DNA of 64,000 bases from Aphrophora alni (GCA_963513935.1 OY740765.1:144153618-144217617), one strand, 5' to 3'; counted from the stretch's first letter, positions 42,965 through 53,059 are shown. The notes: generated by a model not told the origin, from the sequence alone. Numbers and translations: made by a program.

Positions 42965-43990
42965 GTGTACAAGCGAAGGAAGTTTAAACTGTATTTATAC
43001 GTACAGTTAATGTACGTTACCCTAATGTATCCGCCTACGATATTCGGTTTTTTAAAAAATTACCAGTTTCGACAAGTTCTTTCATCATCAGATTTTCATT
43101 CATTCTTTAAAATAACGAATATACAAGTAAATACGAATGATGTCAAAAACGAACACATACATGTATTACATAACATGATAAAAGTGAACACACACAAACA
43201 GTTATAATCATAAACAAAACAATTAAACATAGCAGTTGATGGATCCCATTGTGTAAGAATTACCAGGACCTCATATTCAGCAAACAAGTTGAAAACCACG
43301 AATCCAATATCTATAGAAAACCTACTATGACTGAACAAACCACACGTTCTTTTTCGTATCACCCATCTCTCATAAACTAACAGCACAATACTTTAATTCA
43401 TCGTCTATTAAAAACGCCTCTAAATGAGGAAAATTTGATTCAAGAACAGGGATTGAATACAATTAAATATATTGCCACGGCTAGCAGTTATACAATATAC
43501 ATGAAAGGAAAACTGTTAAACGAACATACCACGAAAGAACATTAAAATAGAAAAACTAATAAATATAACCAATGAATATGGTAACAAATTATAACGTACT
43601 TTAAAATCTGAAGTGAGAAAGTATGACGTAATCATACCTATAGAAGACCTAATTATTAGCTTGTAAACAAAATACAGAAAGGATCAATAAACCGAATTTC
43701 TTCAGTTGCAACTTTAGATTCAAGAACGTCGTTACACGATGGAATACACAAACTTTTATGTTTAATTCTAACTTTTTTGTTTATTGTTGTGTTTGGGATG
43801 TGCGTTCAATTTTTATCATCTTACATAACATGTCTTCGTTTTTGACAACGTTACTTCTATATTCGTTCTTTAAAAATCTAATGAAGATCTGATGATGACA
43901 GTACTTGTCGAAACTAGCAATCATTTGAAAAAAAAACGGAAGATTGCAGACAGACAAATTAAGGTAATTATTTAACTCACTCAAACTTTG
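42965..43990 (+). mobile_element. Penelope-like element with inverted arms
   Basis: A left arm at about 43062-43200 ('agtttcgacaagttctttca', 'tcatcagattttcattc', 'gtcaaaaacgaacaca') and a right arm at about 43785-43918 ('tcatcttacataacatg', 'gatgatgacagtacttgtcg', 'aaactag') are inverted copies of each other. Between them lies PLE reverse-transcriptase sequence. Inverted flanking repeats are known for Penelope-family elements. No target duplication was assigned. Confidence 0.8.
43270..43545 (+). pseudogene. PLE reverse transcriptase, C-terminal fragment
   Basis: One frame reads about 85 codons with a single internal stop. It contains NIYRKPTMTEQTTRSFSYHP, then (after the stop) HNTLIHRLLKTPLNEENLIQ and GLNTIKYIATASSYT. 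This is the segment after the catalytic core of Penelope reverse transcriptases, where the usual pattern is 'YRKPT.TD…SYHP…LIHR…P L…E…IA..NGY'. The palm with the catalytic aspartates and the GIY-YIG end are not seen. A further 150 bases to 43700 are degraded. Confidence 0.82.
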
Positions 43991-44569
43991 TAGTTAGTAT
44001 TCTACTATATGTATATTTATACACGGAGATACAAAATTACAACAGCAATGTATTTCGACAATAATGTTGGGGAATTTTTAATACAATTTTGTAAACCAAC
44101 ATTTTCTTGCACAGTATCAAAGAGGTTTTGTTCTTTAGTGGGTCAACCTGGGAGTTGTAGACATTCTTAATCACAAAGACTCCGATAAAAGGATCCTTGA
44201 ATTTGTGAAGATGTAAAACAAGGTACTCTATGTGAATGAAGGCAGGAACGTCAGAGACCTCAACAGGGGGTAGTAGTGACGTGACCCTATCTATATAGAT
44301 CAATTAGCAGAGATATTCAAAAGGATGAGATTCCAAATTTTGAAAACTTTCTGTTACAGCAATAAATAATCTATCACTGAGTAAGTAGGACTTACAGTGG
44401 GCACTTGAACTGCTACTTGGACACAACCCATGTGGGTGTTGAGTGTTTGTTCAAATGAGGTTCATCGTCCTTCCAAGGATCTGTAGTGCTTGACGTGCTT
44501 ATTAGTGCTAAAATTAAGAAAAGGTTTTGGTTAAGCATATATCCAAAAAGTTTGGTTTTCTGTCTGTCG
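43991..44569. other. Unassigned; contains an 88-codon minus-strand frame
   Basis: Bases 44110-44300 are GC-richer than their surroundings and carry a minus-strand frame (44037-44303). It begins MIYIDRVTSLLPPVEVSDVP and includes FKDPFIGVFVIKNVYNSQVD. I do not recognise it. It could be a decayed mobile-element frame or chance. Bases 44390-44520 have no signal that I can name. Confidence 0.3.
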
Positions 44570-45300
44570 GCCATTTTGTGTTTTTACAAAAAACTTATCT
44601 TAGGAAATAGATAAGATATTGAGTGAAGCTTTGGTATATGCGTTATTTATGCAACCTTTTACCAGTATTCCAAAACCCAGACTTTATTTTGAAAATTTTT
44701 AAAATTGTGGACACTTAAAATTTGTAATATCGAACATATCTTGAAAACCATTAACATTACAAAATATTTACAAGAATGAAAGGATTTTCCCATTTTAACG
44801 AAAAATCAAACGGTTTTTTTAAATTTTTTCTGAAGATAACATAAGTTTTCAACAACAAAAAAAACATAATTTCTTGGTAATTGTCTACCCAAGATTAGTC
44901 TAAACCATATATTATGTAATTGTTGTAATTGTTAATATTAATATTTTAAAACCATTACCCAGAAGTATATCAAAAATGAAAATGTTTCCCTTAAAAGTTT
45001 AAAAAAGATACCTGGTGTTTTAGTACTAATTTAAATATTCTATACTTTTCCCAATAAGTTTGTAAATTTACATATTAACAAATATATTTCATAAGAAATT
45101 AATTAAAAAGTTTACAAACTTATAGGAAAAATTATAAAATATTTAAATTAGTAGTATAACACCAGGTGGTATATTGAAATTGTTTTGTCATTAACTCAGT
45201 AAGCTTTGACTTATAGACAAAAGAAAGAAACTTTGTGTTTTTCGTTAATAGAAGAAAATTATTTGTGTTATGTAATGTTTATGGTTTTCGAGATATTTGA
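44570..45300. mobile_element. Relative of the 7.9-kb transposon's subterminal region
   Basis: Bases 44690-44910 align with 8155-8390. Shared strings include 'cttgaaaaccattaa'/'cttaaaaaccattaa', 'acaaaaaaaacataatttct' against 'aaaacataatttgttg', and 'gtaattgtctacccaagatt' against 'ctaattgtctgcaatacccaa'. No transposase is present. This supports a non-autonomous derivative of the 7933-9650 family, itself carrying the MITE at 45007-45175. Confidence 0.55.
45007..45175. mobile_element. ~165-bp palindromic MITE
   Basis: ATACCTGGTGTTTTAGTACT with 'aatttaaatattctat' (left) is inverted as 'ataaaatatttaaattagta' with 'gtataacaccaggtggtat' (right). 'aagtttgtaaa' is inverted as 'tttacaaactt' nearer the centre. 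The arms make up almost the whole element, with a spacer of about 50 bases. Confidence 0.85.
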
Positions 45301-45329
45301 CTTTAATTATTTTTATTGTCCGCCCGTTT

Positions 45330-45400
45330 TCTGAAAGCATGAAAGTAGACATTTTTGACGCTTACCGAACGTAGACTATACTTCGTATACTGGGTAAGTA
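45330..45400 (-). mobile_element. Family A terminal fragment
   Basis: 'gacatttttgacgcttaccg' followed by 'atacttcgtatactgggtaa' ends at GTA 45400, the family A terminus CTGGGTAAGTA. Only about 70 bases remain. Confidence 0.8.
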
Positions 45401-45989
45401 ACTATAAACGTTTGTTCACTGAGCAAGTTGTATATACGATAATATAGTCTATAATTTTTTCTGCGTCGTTGATAGGATTTCAATGTATGAAATTAAGGGA
45501 CCTCAAAACGTTTGACTCCGCAATTAACTCAACATTATTTTTCATCTTTTGTTAGAGAAAGATACACGTTTAATACCGTATTTAGAAGCTTCGAGAAAAC
45601 AAATTAACCTCGAGCAATATTTTGTGCATTTGTACAAGTGCATAACTTATTGGCAATCTACACGAGACAAACAGAGGTCAGTGACGTCACAGAACAACGG
45701 TCTGTCACCACAATATGACCTTGTATTATCTACAGTAGGTTCTTATCATTTTCAAAAAACTGAAGGTCACGCGTCGCAACAGCGCATGACACATCACGCC
45801 GTGACCTAGCACGTGACAATCGTCCTTATTTCGCTTCTATAATGCTGGTTTGCTTCCATATTGGTATAGACCGAAGACCTTGAAGTGTGCATCGCTTTAA
45901 GTCACAGGGTCACATTGTGATTTCGCTTATCGGTCAATTAATGTTCAACATAGAATTTTACCTTGACTTTTAAGGAACAAGCGAAAGCA
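45401..45989. other. Unassigned; contains an 86-codon frame
   Basis: Bases 45660-45930 are GC-richer, with two 'gtgacgtca/gtgacctagcacgtgac' stretches near 45680 and 45800. The frame 45549-45809 (start MLEKDTRLIPYLEASRKQIN) has no recognisable domain. Splice-like signals are not convincing. Confidence 0.35.
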
Positions 45990-46500
45990 AACAACAAGGG
46001 TATATAGAGTGTAAAGTGAATCAGGGAAGCATAAAATATTTAGAAATAGTTGAAAATTTCTACCTCCGTTTTTTGACTGATCGTCACGTTTCATGGCCGT
46101 TATTTTCAACATGCCGTCCATCGTCGTCGTTGTCGTCTGTACGTAAGCACGATAGCGGTCACAAAATATAAGATATAAACATGAGATTTGCTTTAGTGTG
46201 ACTATATTTAAATTCGAAAAATTCCAATTAAAAATGTCGAAATGACTGCCATTTTAAACGGTTTTTTGTTTATATCTTGTGTGCTATTCAACTTATAATA
46301 CATTATGTTAGATGAAAATTTGAAGATTTCAAATCTGCATGTAGTGGTACGAACCCCCCACGATGACCTTCTAAGAAAATGTTTATAATATAGTTAAGGA
46401 TATCCAGGACCAAGTAGTAACAGAGACGAGCGTAATGAGTGAAGGCTTCGTCATATATCTATAGTTTCTAAGCAAGATAGGGCCGAGACATTGACACGAG
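45990..46500 (+). mobile_element. Family A element, first of two tandem copies
   Basis: Blocks in order: 'gatcgtcacgtttcatggcc', 'gtcgtctgtacgtaagcacg', 'atagcggtcacaaaatataa', 'tgccattttaaacggttttt', 'gtgtgctattcaacttataa', 'gacgagcgtaatgagtgaag', 'gccgagacattgacacgag'. It then restarts in a second copy instead of finishing. Confidence 0.85.
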
Positions 46501-46830
46501 ATAATTTGGTATGGGAATTGTGTGCTAATATAGAACCGTATTTAAAACCGAAAAATCGAATTAAAATTGTCAAAATGTCGACCATTTTAAACAGTATTCT
46601 ATATAAACAGTCCATATCTCGTGTTTTATTCAATTTATAACACACAGAATTATATAAAAAAATTGCAGATTTCAATTCTGCATGTTATAGTATGAACCTC
46701 ACTCCTCTACGGCAACAACTAGAGAAGTTATTGTGAAAAATGTAATTTTTAAGAAAATGTGATATTCGTGTAGTTAAGAGATCCTGGAAGGCTTCGTGAA
46801 GTGACGTGTTCCTTCGGTAAACATGAAGAA
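46501..46830 (+). mobile_element. Family A element, second tandem copy (internal part)
   Basis: Restarts at 'ggaattgtgtgctaatatag' and reads 'aaaatgtcgaccattttaaa', 'gtgttttattcaatttataa', 'gcagatttcaattctgcatg', 'gtgatattcgtgtagttaag'. With the previous copy it forms a partial tandem duplication with a unit of about 350 bases. Confidence 0.82.
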
Positions 46831-47054
46831 ATCTAAACGTCCTGGGATCAACTTAGGGAACTTAGCGGAGAATGAAGATCAAGTGAAATCATTAACTACT
46901 TTGTCTCAATAATAAAAGATAAGGTGGCACAGAAGATGGTATAGAATGAGAATAGGAAAAACAAGAGGCATGTTTAAACGTTGACGCGTAAAATAAAAAC
47001 ACGGACTAAATTTAAAATATTTAAAAATAAAGTAGTTTTTTTCTTGGTGTTTAA

Positions 47055-47130
47055 ATACAAAGTGTTCTGAGGTCAGGAAACGTTAAAATCAGTCGAAAAC
47101 AGAGGTGGAAATTTTTGACGATTTGGTAAA
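47055..47130 (-). mobile_element. Family A fragment
   Basis: 'ctgaggtcaggaaacgttaa', 'aatcagtcgaaaacagaggt' and 'ggaaatttttgacgatttgg' match the family A block before its CTGGGTAAGTA end. The end itself is missing. Confidence 0.7.
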
Positions 47131-47261
47131 TAAAACGAAAGGAAAAAAGTATAAAATTGAGAATTCTTAAGAATAACGTTAAGGCCTGAAGACAACAAGA
47201 ATAGGTTGTTTAAGAGAAGAATAATGTGTTACAAGTGTAAAATAATGCAGTTGTGTACAGT

Positions 47262-47985
47262 ACATGATATGTAGCCTGAGTTATGAGATGCGTGAAAGGG
47301 GAAAAGTCTGTCTAATGACGGGGAGAAGCATGTCTGGCGGAGAAGTACCACTACTAAAGATATTGACATTGTGCATTATCTTCTTCTTTTTTTTAAGGTG
47401 AAAAATCTCTTATCAAAATCCCTTGAAAAAAAAAAGAAGAAATGAACATAAATATAACCTTAGTCCTCGAATAGCCTAATAGCATCAAGGTTGAAAAACA
47501 ATAAAAGTTGGTCAAGAGAGAACTGAAAGTAAAAAGAGTGATCTAACCCAAAACTATATGAAAAAGGTGTAGATCCAGTTAGGGACCTTGGGAATTCTCC
47601 ACCCATAAGCAAGGGTGAGATGACTACAATTTGAGATCCCGAATGAAGTTACATACAGTAACTTAGATGATATATAGCCTGAGCTATGAAATGTATGAAA
47701 GGGGAAGAGTCTCTTTAATGGAGGGGGAGAAGCATGTCTGGTGGAGAAGTACCACTACTAAAGATATTGACATTGTGCATTATCTTTTCTTTTTTTAAGT
47801 GAAAAATATATTGACAACAATGCCTTGAAAAAAAGAAGATAAGAGCATAAAATAAGAATAGTCATCAAATAGTCTAATAGCATTAGGGTTGGAAAAGAAC
47901 AAGGGTTGGTCAAGAGAGAACTGAAAAGAAAGATGAAAGAGAGGGACCTAACTCAAAACTACGTGAAGAAAAACTACACCCGTAC
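47262..47985 (-). repeat. Direct duplication (404-bp offset), two family B copies
   Basis: AGAAGTACCACTACTAAAGA at 47341 recurs at 47745. The unit begins 'gtagcctgagttatgagatg' (about 47269) and 'atagcctgagctatgaaatg' (about 47673). It continues 'gggagaagcatgtctggcgg' and 'tattgacattgtgcattatc', then a family B copy in each (47390-47600 and 47770-47980) with 'aagttggtcaagagagaact' or 'agggttggtcaagagagaac'. Similarity is high enough to infer a tandem duplication after family B inserted. Confidence 0.85.
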
Positions 47986-48398
47986 ACGTTGTAAATGAAA
48001 CTTTGAGGGGATAAAACTATTAAACCCAACAACCTCATCAAATTAAATTCTCTACGTGCCGACTGTAATTTTCAAAATAATCCTAAACATAACGTTGGCC
48101 GAGAATGTAACAGCTGCCACGCAGTATAAATGGGAGGTCAGGGTTTCAAATCGATCTCAATTAAAGTATTTTTTTCGCAGATTGGTATGAACTGGTATCA
48201 GTTGGATCAGATCGGATGAAAACTATCGATGTTTAGATATAACGTGTTACTCAATTAATGAACCATCATTTCCGATTAAAAGTAATAATATCTTGTTAAA
48301 TGTTATTTGTCATTTGGTCTCTTGGAATTGGTTAATTGGTTTTAATTTGACACTGCTATACCGTCATTTAAGATGGTTGCCATTTCTATAAATATATA
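47986..48398. other. No recognisable feature
   Basis: AT-rich spacer between the duplication and the DDE_3 transposon. Confidence 0.5.
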
Positions 48399-49493
48399 CA
48401 GAGTGTCCAATGAAGAAGTCGCTATTTTTAAATTAATATGCCGGACATATGGAAAACTCTACAAACTTGACACTTTACAGTTATGTTACATAAATATGTA
48501 AAAATTATCCTCGGGTAATTGAAGGTCAATGAAAACAAAATGGTTGTATAAAAAAAGATCAATAATCTCCTGGATAAAACCACTTCCTCCCAGCAATTAA
48601 AATGCAATAATGCAAAAATAATCCAATTAAAATGTGCATTGCCATTTGTTGAATCTCGATTGGCTGTTGTTTTGTTAACACACAACAATGAAACAATTTG
48701 GTAGTTGTGTTCAATCAGTTTATGTGTGATATCTGACCTAGAAACAATGATTTTTTCAATTGAACAAAAAGTGAAATGTTGTGCTTGAGCTTTTGAAAAT
48801 GCATGTGAAGTGTTAATGTGTTTTCAAAAAACATATACCCAAATGAGGTTCCTCCATCAAGAAAATCAATTCATAAATGGAAAACTATGCTACTAGACAC
48901 AGATGCACATCAATATTCACTGATCACATAGTTCCTCTTCTTACTCAGCCGGAGATGAGGGACTTTTTTTTTCCCAACAGGATAAAAAAAATTAGGGTCC
49001 TCCTAATTATACTAATGTGAACAAAGCAGTTTTAGATCGAGATCTTCCCAATTGTTGGATAGGTCGTGGCAGCAACTTCATGGTGTGGCCTTAAAGATCC
49101 CCAGACTGGATTGTTTACGATTTTTTCCCATGGGGCTTTTTGAAATAAAAACTTTATTCTCACCCTATAACAAATAAATTAATGAGATATTATAAAATTT
49201 GTATAATTAATAATTTATTACTGTTATTTTTTTTATATATATTTCTTTATTTTCTTTAAAAAGTTTTACACATTTAATGTTATCTTAAATCAAAAATTTG
49301 TAATGGTTAAAAAAATACAATTATTATGGTGAAAACGTAATTTTTTTTTTTTATTCCGCCATTTTGTTTTGATTAGCAATAAAAAGAAAAGAAACTTGAG
49401 TGTACTTTTTTTACATATCTACGTAACACAAATATCAAGTGTCAAGTTTGTAGAGTGTTCCATGTCCAGAATATGAATTCAAAAACAGTGACC
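48399..49493 (+). mobile_element. DDE_3 transposon remnant (copy 1)
   Basis: The left end CAGAGTGTCCAATGAAGAAG follows TA (48397-48398). The subterminal 'ccggacatatggaaaactct' + 'acaaacttgacactttacag' is inverted near the right end ('agtgtcaagtttgtagagtg', 'ttccatgtcc'). The last ~18 bases of the right terminus are missing. A transposase pseudogene lies inside, in plus orientation. Confidence 0.88.
48745..49170 (+). pseudogene. DDE_3-type transposase with internal deletion
   Basis: The N-terminal part near 48750-48900 reads MIFSIEQKVKCCAWAF-like in broken frames, then KSIHKWKTMLLDTDAHQYSL. A jump leads directly to VPLLTQPEMRDFFFPTG (48935-48985), which in the relative at 31908-32276 is PHLTQPEMRYFFFQQDE. 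Here the catalytic 'QQD' has become 'PTG'. Broken pieces of the remaining domain follow, including the DFF-W-G block near 49120. Bases coding the first catalytic aspartate region are absent. Confidence 0.78.
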
Positions 49494-49665
49494 TATAAAA
49501 TAAATAATTGTGACACAACAACTAAAACCTCACTTTTATTAAATACAGTTTTATTGTGACTATATCTAAATTTTACTAAATGTAGATAACCTTTATTTTA
49601 TTATTTTCAAAATGAAGGAGCATTAAGGTAGGCCGTAATCATATCTATCTTAATGATCCATAGGT
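49494..49665. other. Spacer between two transposon remnants
   Basis: Unrelated AT-rich DNA separates the truncated right end of copy 1 from the start of copy 2. Confidence 0.5.
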
Positions 49666-50163
49666 TTCTAATTATTTCCTATGGGACTTTTTGAAACAAA
49701 AAGTTTATTCTCACCCTATAGCAACAGATTAAGAATTAATCAAGCTTAATGAACAGGAGTTACTGATGATACCTCGAAAATATTTCAAAAGCGCTAATGA
49801 CAATTTTTTGTTTCGTTGCTATCAGTCCATAGCTATTGATGGAAATCAATTAGAATAAAGGCCAAAATTGGATTATTAATAATTATTTACTGTTAATTTT
49901 CTTATAATTTCTTTATTAAGTTTTTCACATTTTCATGTTACCTGCAAATCAACAATTTGAATGGTTAAGCAAATAAAATGATTTTGGTGAAAACGTACCA
50001 TTATTTCGTTATTCTACAGTTTTGTTTTGACTGATTATAAACAAAATATAAGTAAGGGGTAATTTTTTACATATGTAACATGACTGTAAAGTGTCAGGTT
50101 TGTAGAGTGTTCCATATGTCCGCCATATTAATTTTAAAATAACGACCTCTTCTTTCGTAGTTA
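49666..50163 (+). mobile_element. DDE_3 transposon remnant (copy 2), 3' part
   Basis: Starts within the C-terminal transposase block ('ttcctatgggactttttgaa', 'ttattctcaccctatagcaa') and carries the C terminus in broken frames. The right subterminal region follows ('taaagtgtcaggtttgtaga', 'gtgttccatatgtccgccat', 'aacgacctcttctttcgta'). It is a second, more complete right end of the same family, 0.67 kb downstream of copy 1's right end. Confidence 0.85.
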
Positions 50164-50344
50164 TACTACCACAAATAAATATACATTTGTCACGAAAATT
50201 TTACTAAGAAATTTTTTTTTTAATATTAGACAAAGTATTTATTGAATTGAGCATTTTAAAAATATTAAATAACCCTTTATTAAAACATTTTTTTGGGAGA
50301 TAAAAAATTAAAATTCGATTTTTACTTAATCAGTATTAGAAATA

Positions 50345-50495
50345 TAGGGTAGTTTGGTTATCGTAAAAATTTCGAAAAGTTTTTCGACTGACCTTCACGT
50401 TACATGGTCTCAGGAAACCGAAAAAGTGACCTTCAACATTCCGTCCGTCTGCCATCTGAACGTAAGCATGCTAGCGGCCACAAAAATAAAGTAGG
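50345..50495 (+). mobile_element. Family A fragment
   Basis: Blocks 'tttggttatcgtaaaaattt', 'actgaccttcacgttacatg', 'tctgaacgtaagcatgctag', 'cggccacaaaaataaa'. Truncated at both sides. A poly-A tract follows. Confidence 0.8.
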
Positions 50496-50869
50496 GAACA
50501 AAAAAAACAATTTTTTTCCTACCTCTTCTCGGGAATATTGTGTATATGTGTTATTTTTACTTGTTCCTTTCTCTTTTTAACTCTGCTGCTTTTTGCGGTT
50601 GTTCAATGCTATTTTATTGTTAGTTTCTCATACGTTGTTAATTTCTTTAGTTTGTTTAGTATTTAATTTGCTGTACACGACTTGTGCTAATTCACAGATT
50701 AAGTACTGTGAGCACTATTCCCGCAAAACTAATCTTCAAAACTTAAATATCTTCTAAAGCACTTGGATACTTCCGCAAAAAAATGTCAATTCCCCCCTCC
50801 CCCTATAACATTCTCTATTAAATAAATATTGAGATGTTTTAAAATTAAAATTAAACGAACACAATTTCT
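50496..50869. other. No recognisable feature
   Basis: T-rich and AT-rich sequence with no coding signal. Confidence 0.5.
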
Positions 50870-51065
50870 CAGAAATATTTTAAATATAAGAAACGCGTTT
50901 CAACAACATCGCCATCTTTATTGATGCATGCGTTACAATAATCAAAATAAAACTGATTTATATTAACAAATTATAGGTTGATTATTGTAACGTTTGTATA
51001 ACTGAAGATGTTGTTTAAACGCATTTCATCAAACAAAAGTATTTGTGAGAAATTCTGTTTAAGTT
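50870..51065. repeat. Inverted-repeat hairpin element (relative of 27.6 kb)
   Basis: 'cgtttcaacaacatcgccat' ... 'atgcgttacaataatcaa' (50890-50945) pairs with 'ttgattattgtaacgtttgt' ... 'gaagatgttgtttaaacgc' (50980-51025). The outer bases 'aatttctcagaaata' and 'tatttgtgagaaatt' also pair. The arms cover almost the whole ~195 bp. It shares 'aaacgcgtttcaac' and 'tacaata' with the element at 27600-27800. Confidence 0.82.
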
Positions 51066-51531
51066 TTATTTTATTTTAACTTTCTCAATACTACGTAATA
51101 TGTGAAAATAAAATCACTAAACGACATTTTTTTCATCTTGTTGCCGTATTTGAATATTCAGTACATCCACAAGAGCATCACAACGTTAGGATAGACTTAT
51201 CTTGGGTATTGCGACAACATGCTTACATTTCCCTGGTTGATGACAAGTGACACTAACTATGTATTCACGATGACACAACAATCGCGTCTCGTTTTTTTTC
51301 ATTTTTGCGACATCTAAGGTCATGCCAGAATGTAGGTCAAAACCGGTTTAAACCAGTTTGGTTCTGATTGCCATTGTGTGACTGGGAATCCTGTTTATAA
51401 AGAAATTATAATTTAAATTTTGTCATTTGTGGTATTTTAGCAAATTACATGAGAGGTTCGACCACGGGGAATCCCGAGAAACATAAAAAAATGTGACGTG
51501 GTTATTCAACATTCAACACACGAGTGTATTT
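51066..51531. other. No recognisable feature
   Basis: AT-rich spacer. Near 51440-51480 'cgaccacggggaatcccgag' is slightly GC-rich but has no frame. Confidence 0.5.
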
Positions 51532-52172
51532 TACTTACCCAGTATACGAAGTAGGCTATAAGGTTTGGTAATTGTAAAAAATTTCGACCTCTGATTTTGA
51601 CTGATAGACAGACATATTTCATGGCCTCAGGAAACCAAAAAAATGCCGTCCGTTCGTCGTCGTTATCGTTTATACGTAAGCACGATAGTGGCAACAAAAA
51701 TTTAGATAGAAACATGAAATTTGATATAGGAAACTATAGTGTGCTCGTATAGAGCCACTATTGAAAATCCGGAAAAATTTAATGGCAGTCATTTAGTTCT
51801 TTGTTTATTTATCGTGCGTTATTCAAACAATAACACACTAAATAAAATATACATTATTTCATTGGTACTAACTGGATCTAACCAACTCTATCTATTTACT
51901 ATAACAAATACCGAAATTATTGTCAAATAAGTAATCTACAAGCCTGATCTCCCAAGAAAATAGATTACGAGATCAAGGGCAATGTCACCCACTCGAGCGA
52001 AGCCTTCTCCACACACGTGCAACTTCTAGCCCCACTAAAGTCGAGGCACCGACACCAGCGAACGAGTTAATAAAATTTAACATTTCCTAAAATGCCCAAG
52101 AAATCAACTTTTGGACGTTACATTTAAAACATCTGCTTGGGTTAACATTGTGTGATGGGGCTGGTTAAGTAC
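51532..52172 (+). mobile_element. Family A element, reference full-length copy
   Basis: Bounded by TACTTACCCAG (51532-51542) and CTGGTTAAGTA (52161-52171), inverted 11-mers with one mismatch. Internal order: 'tatacgaagtaggctata', 'tttggtaattgtaaaaaatt', 'tcatggcctcaggaaacc', 'tacgtaagcacgatagtgg', 'ctatagtgtgctcgtataga', 'cgtgcgttattcaaa', 'actcgagcgaagccttctc', 'aatttaacatttcctaaaat'. No frame of useful length, no poly-A tail and no transposase, so it looks like a non-autonomous DNA element. About 25 bases beyond the right terminus are shared by other copies, so the true end may lie further out. Confidence 0.82.
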
Positions 52173-52480
52173 CATGATGGTTGCCATTAACTTTTTGGCG
52201 ACACCTTATCTCAAAATCATCACTTTAATGTATCCTATACACCTTGAAGGAATCTCTAATCTGATGTAACTAAGTTCCACCCTCTCCGTTTATGGACCAT
52301 GTATTTTGTAAATGAAAATAATTATAACTGCAAATCGGAGATATTATGCTCTCCAATCAACAATGAGATCATCTCTTATTACAAGAAAAACAAATGTTAG
52401 AATATATAATTTAGTTATCATACTCGTAATAATGTAGGAGAAAAACATGGGTTATGACCAAAGCAACCGAAAGTATGAGT
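52173..52480. other. No recognisable feature
   Basis: The first ~30 bases continue the family A flank ('ccatgatggttgccattaac'). The rest is unassigned. Confidence 0.5.
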
Positions 52481-52822
52481 CACGCCATTAGGAGATTTAT
52501 GGAGCATCAGATTTGTGGAGTGGTACAGGAGGAAAACGGACTATGGAGAGTTAGGACAAATCAAGAACTGAAAGACCTGTACAACGACTAAGATGTTAAA
52601 ATGGAAATGAAAGAGCACCTCTAAAATGTTTGGGACATCTGGAAAGAATGGATAAAGAGAGGACGGTGAAGAAAGTGTATGAGGGAAGAAGAAGCCGACC
52701 TAGGAAAAGGTGTTGTGATGATGCGGTGGAGGACTACTATCTGTGTGTGAAAAAATGGAAAAGGAAAGGAGAGAGGAGACGCCTGTGGTGAGAGAGGCCA
52801 GAGTTCTTCAAGGACAGTAGCG
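52481..52822 (+). pseudogene. RTE-like non-LTR retrotransposon, C-terminal end
   Basis: One frame reads RTNQELKDLYND near 52555. After a frameshift another reads LKCLGHLERMDKERTVKKVY from 52621, followed by an arginine-rich RSRPRKR block. A last frame gives VVREARVLQGQ and a stop at 52818-52820. This is the well-known tail of insect RTE/BovB-type reverse transcriptases ('RTN.EL…LYG', 'R.LGH..RM', 'GRP…R W.D', 'REA..LQGQ'). Two frameshifts and stops make it dead. 5' truncation is usual for the class. Confidence 0.85.
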
Positions 52823-53059
52823 CAGTGAAATAAGTTATTATCTCAAAACGGGATCTTGGGTTGATTCATAAATTTTAAAATTGATTTGAAATAGTTGGTC
52901 ACTGGAATGATTAAATTTTAGACCAAATCACTTAGAACGGACAGTATCAGGAGGTAACTATTCCTGTAACCATTGATAACATTACTACTTTCAGAGAAAT
53001 GAAAAAATAAAATGATGTAATAGGCGGGAAATTATAAACATTCAAAATCTAATTTGTAA

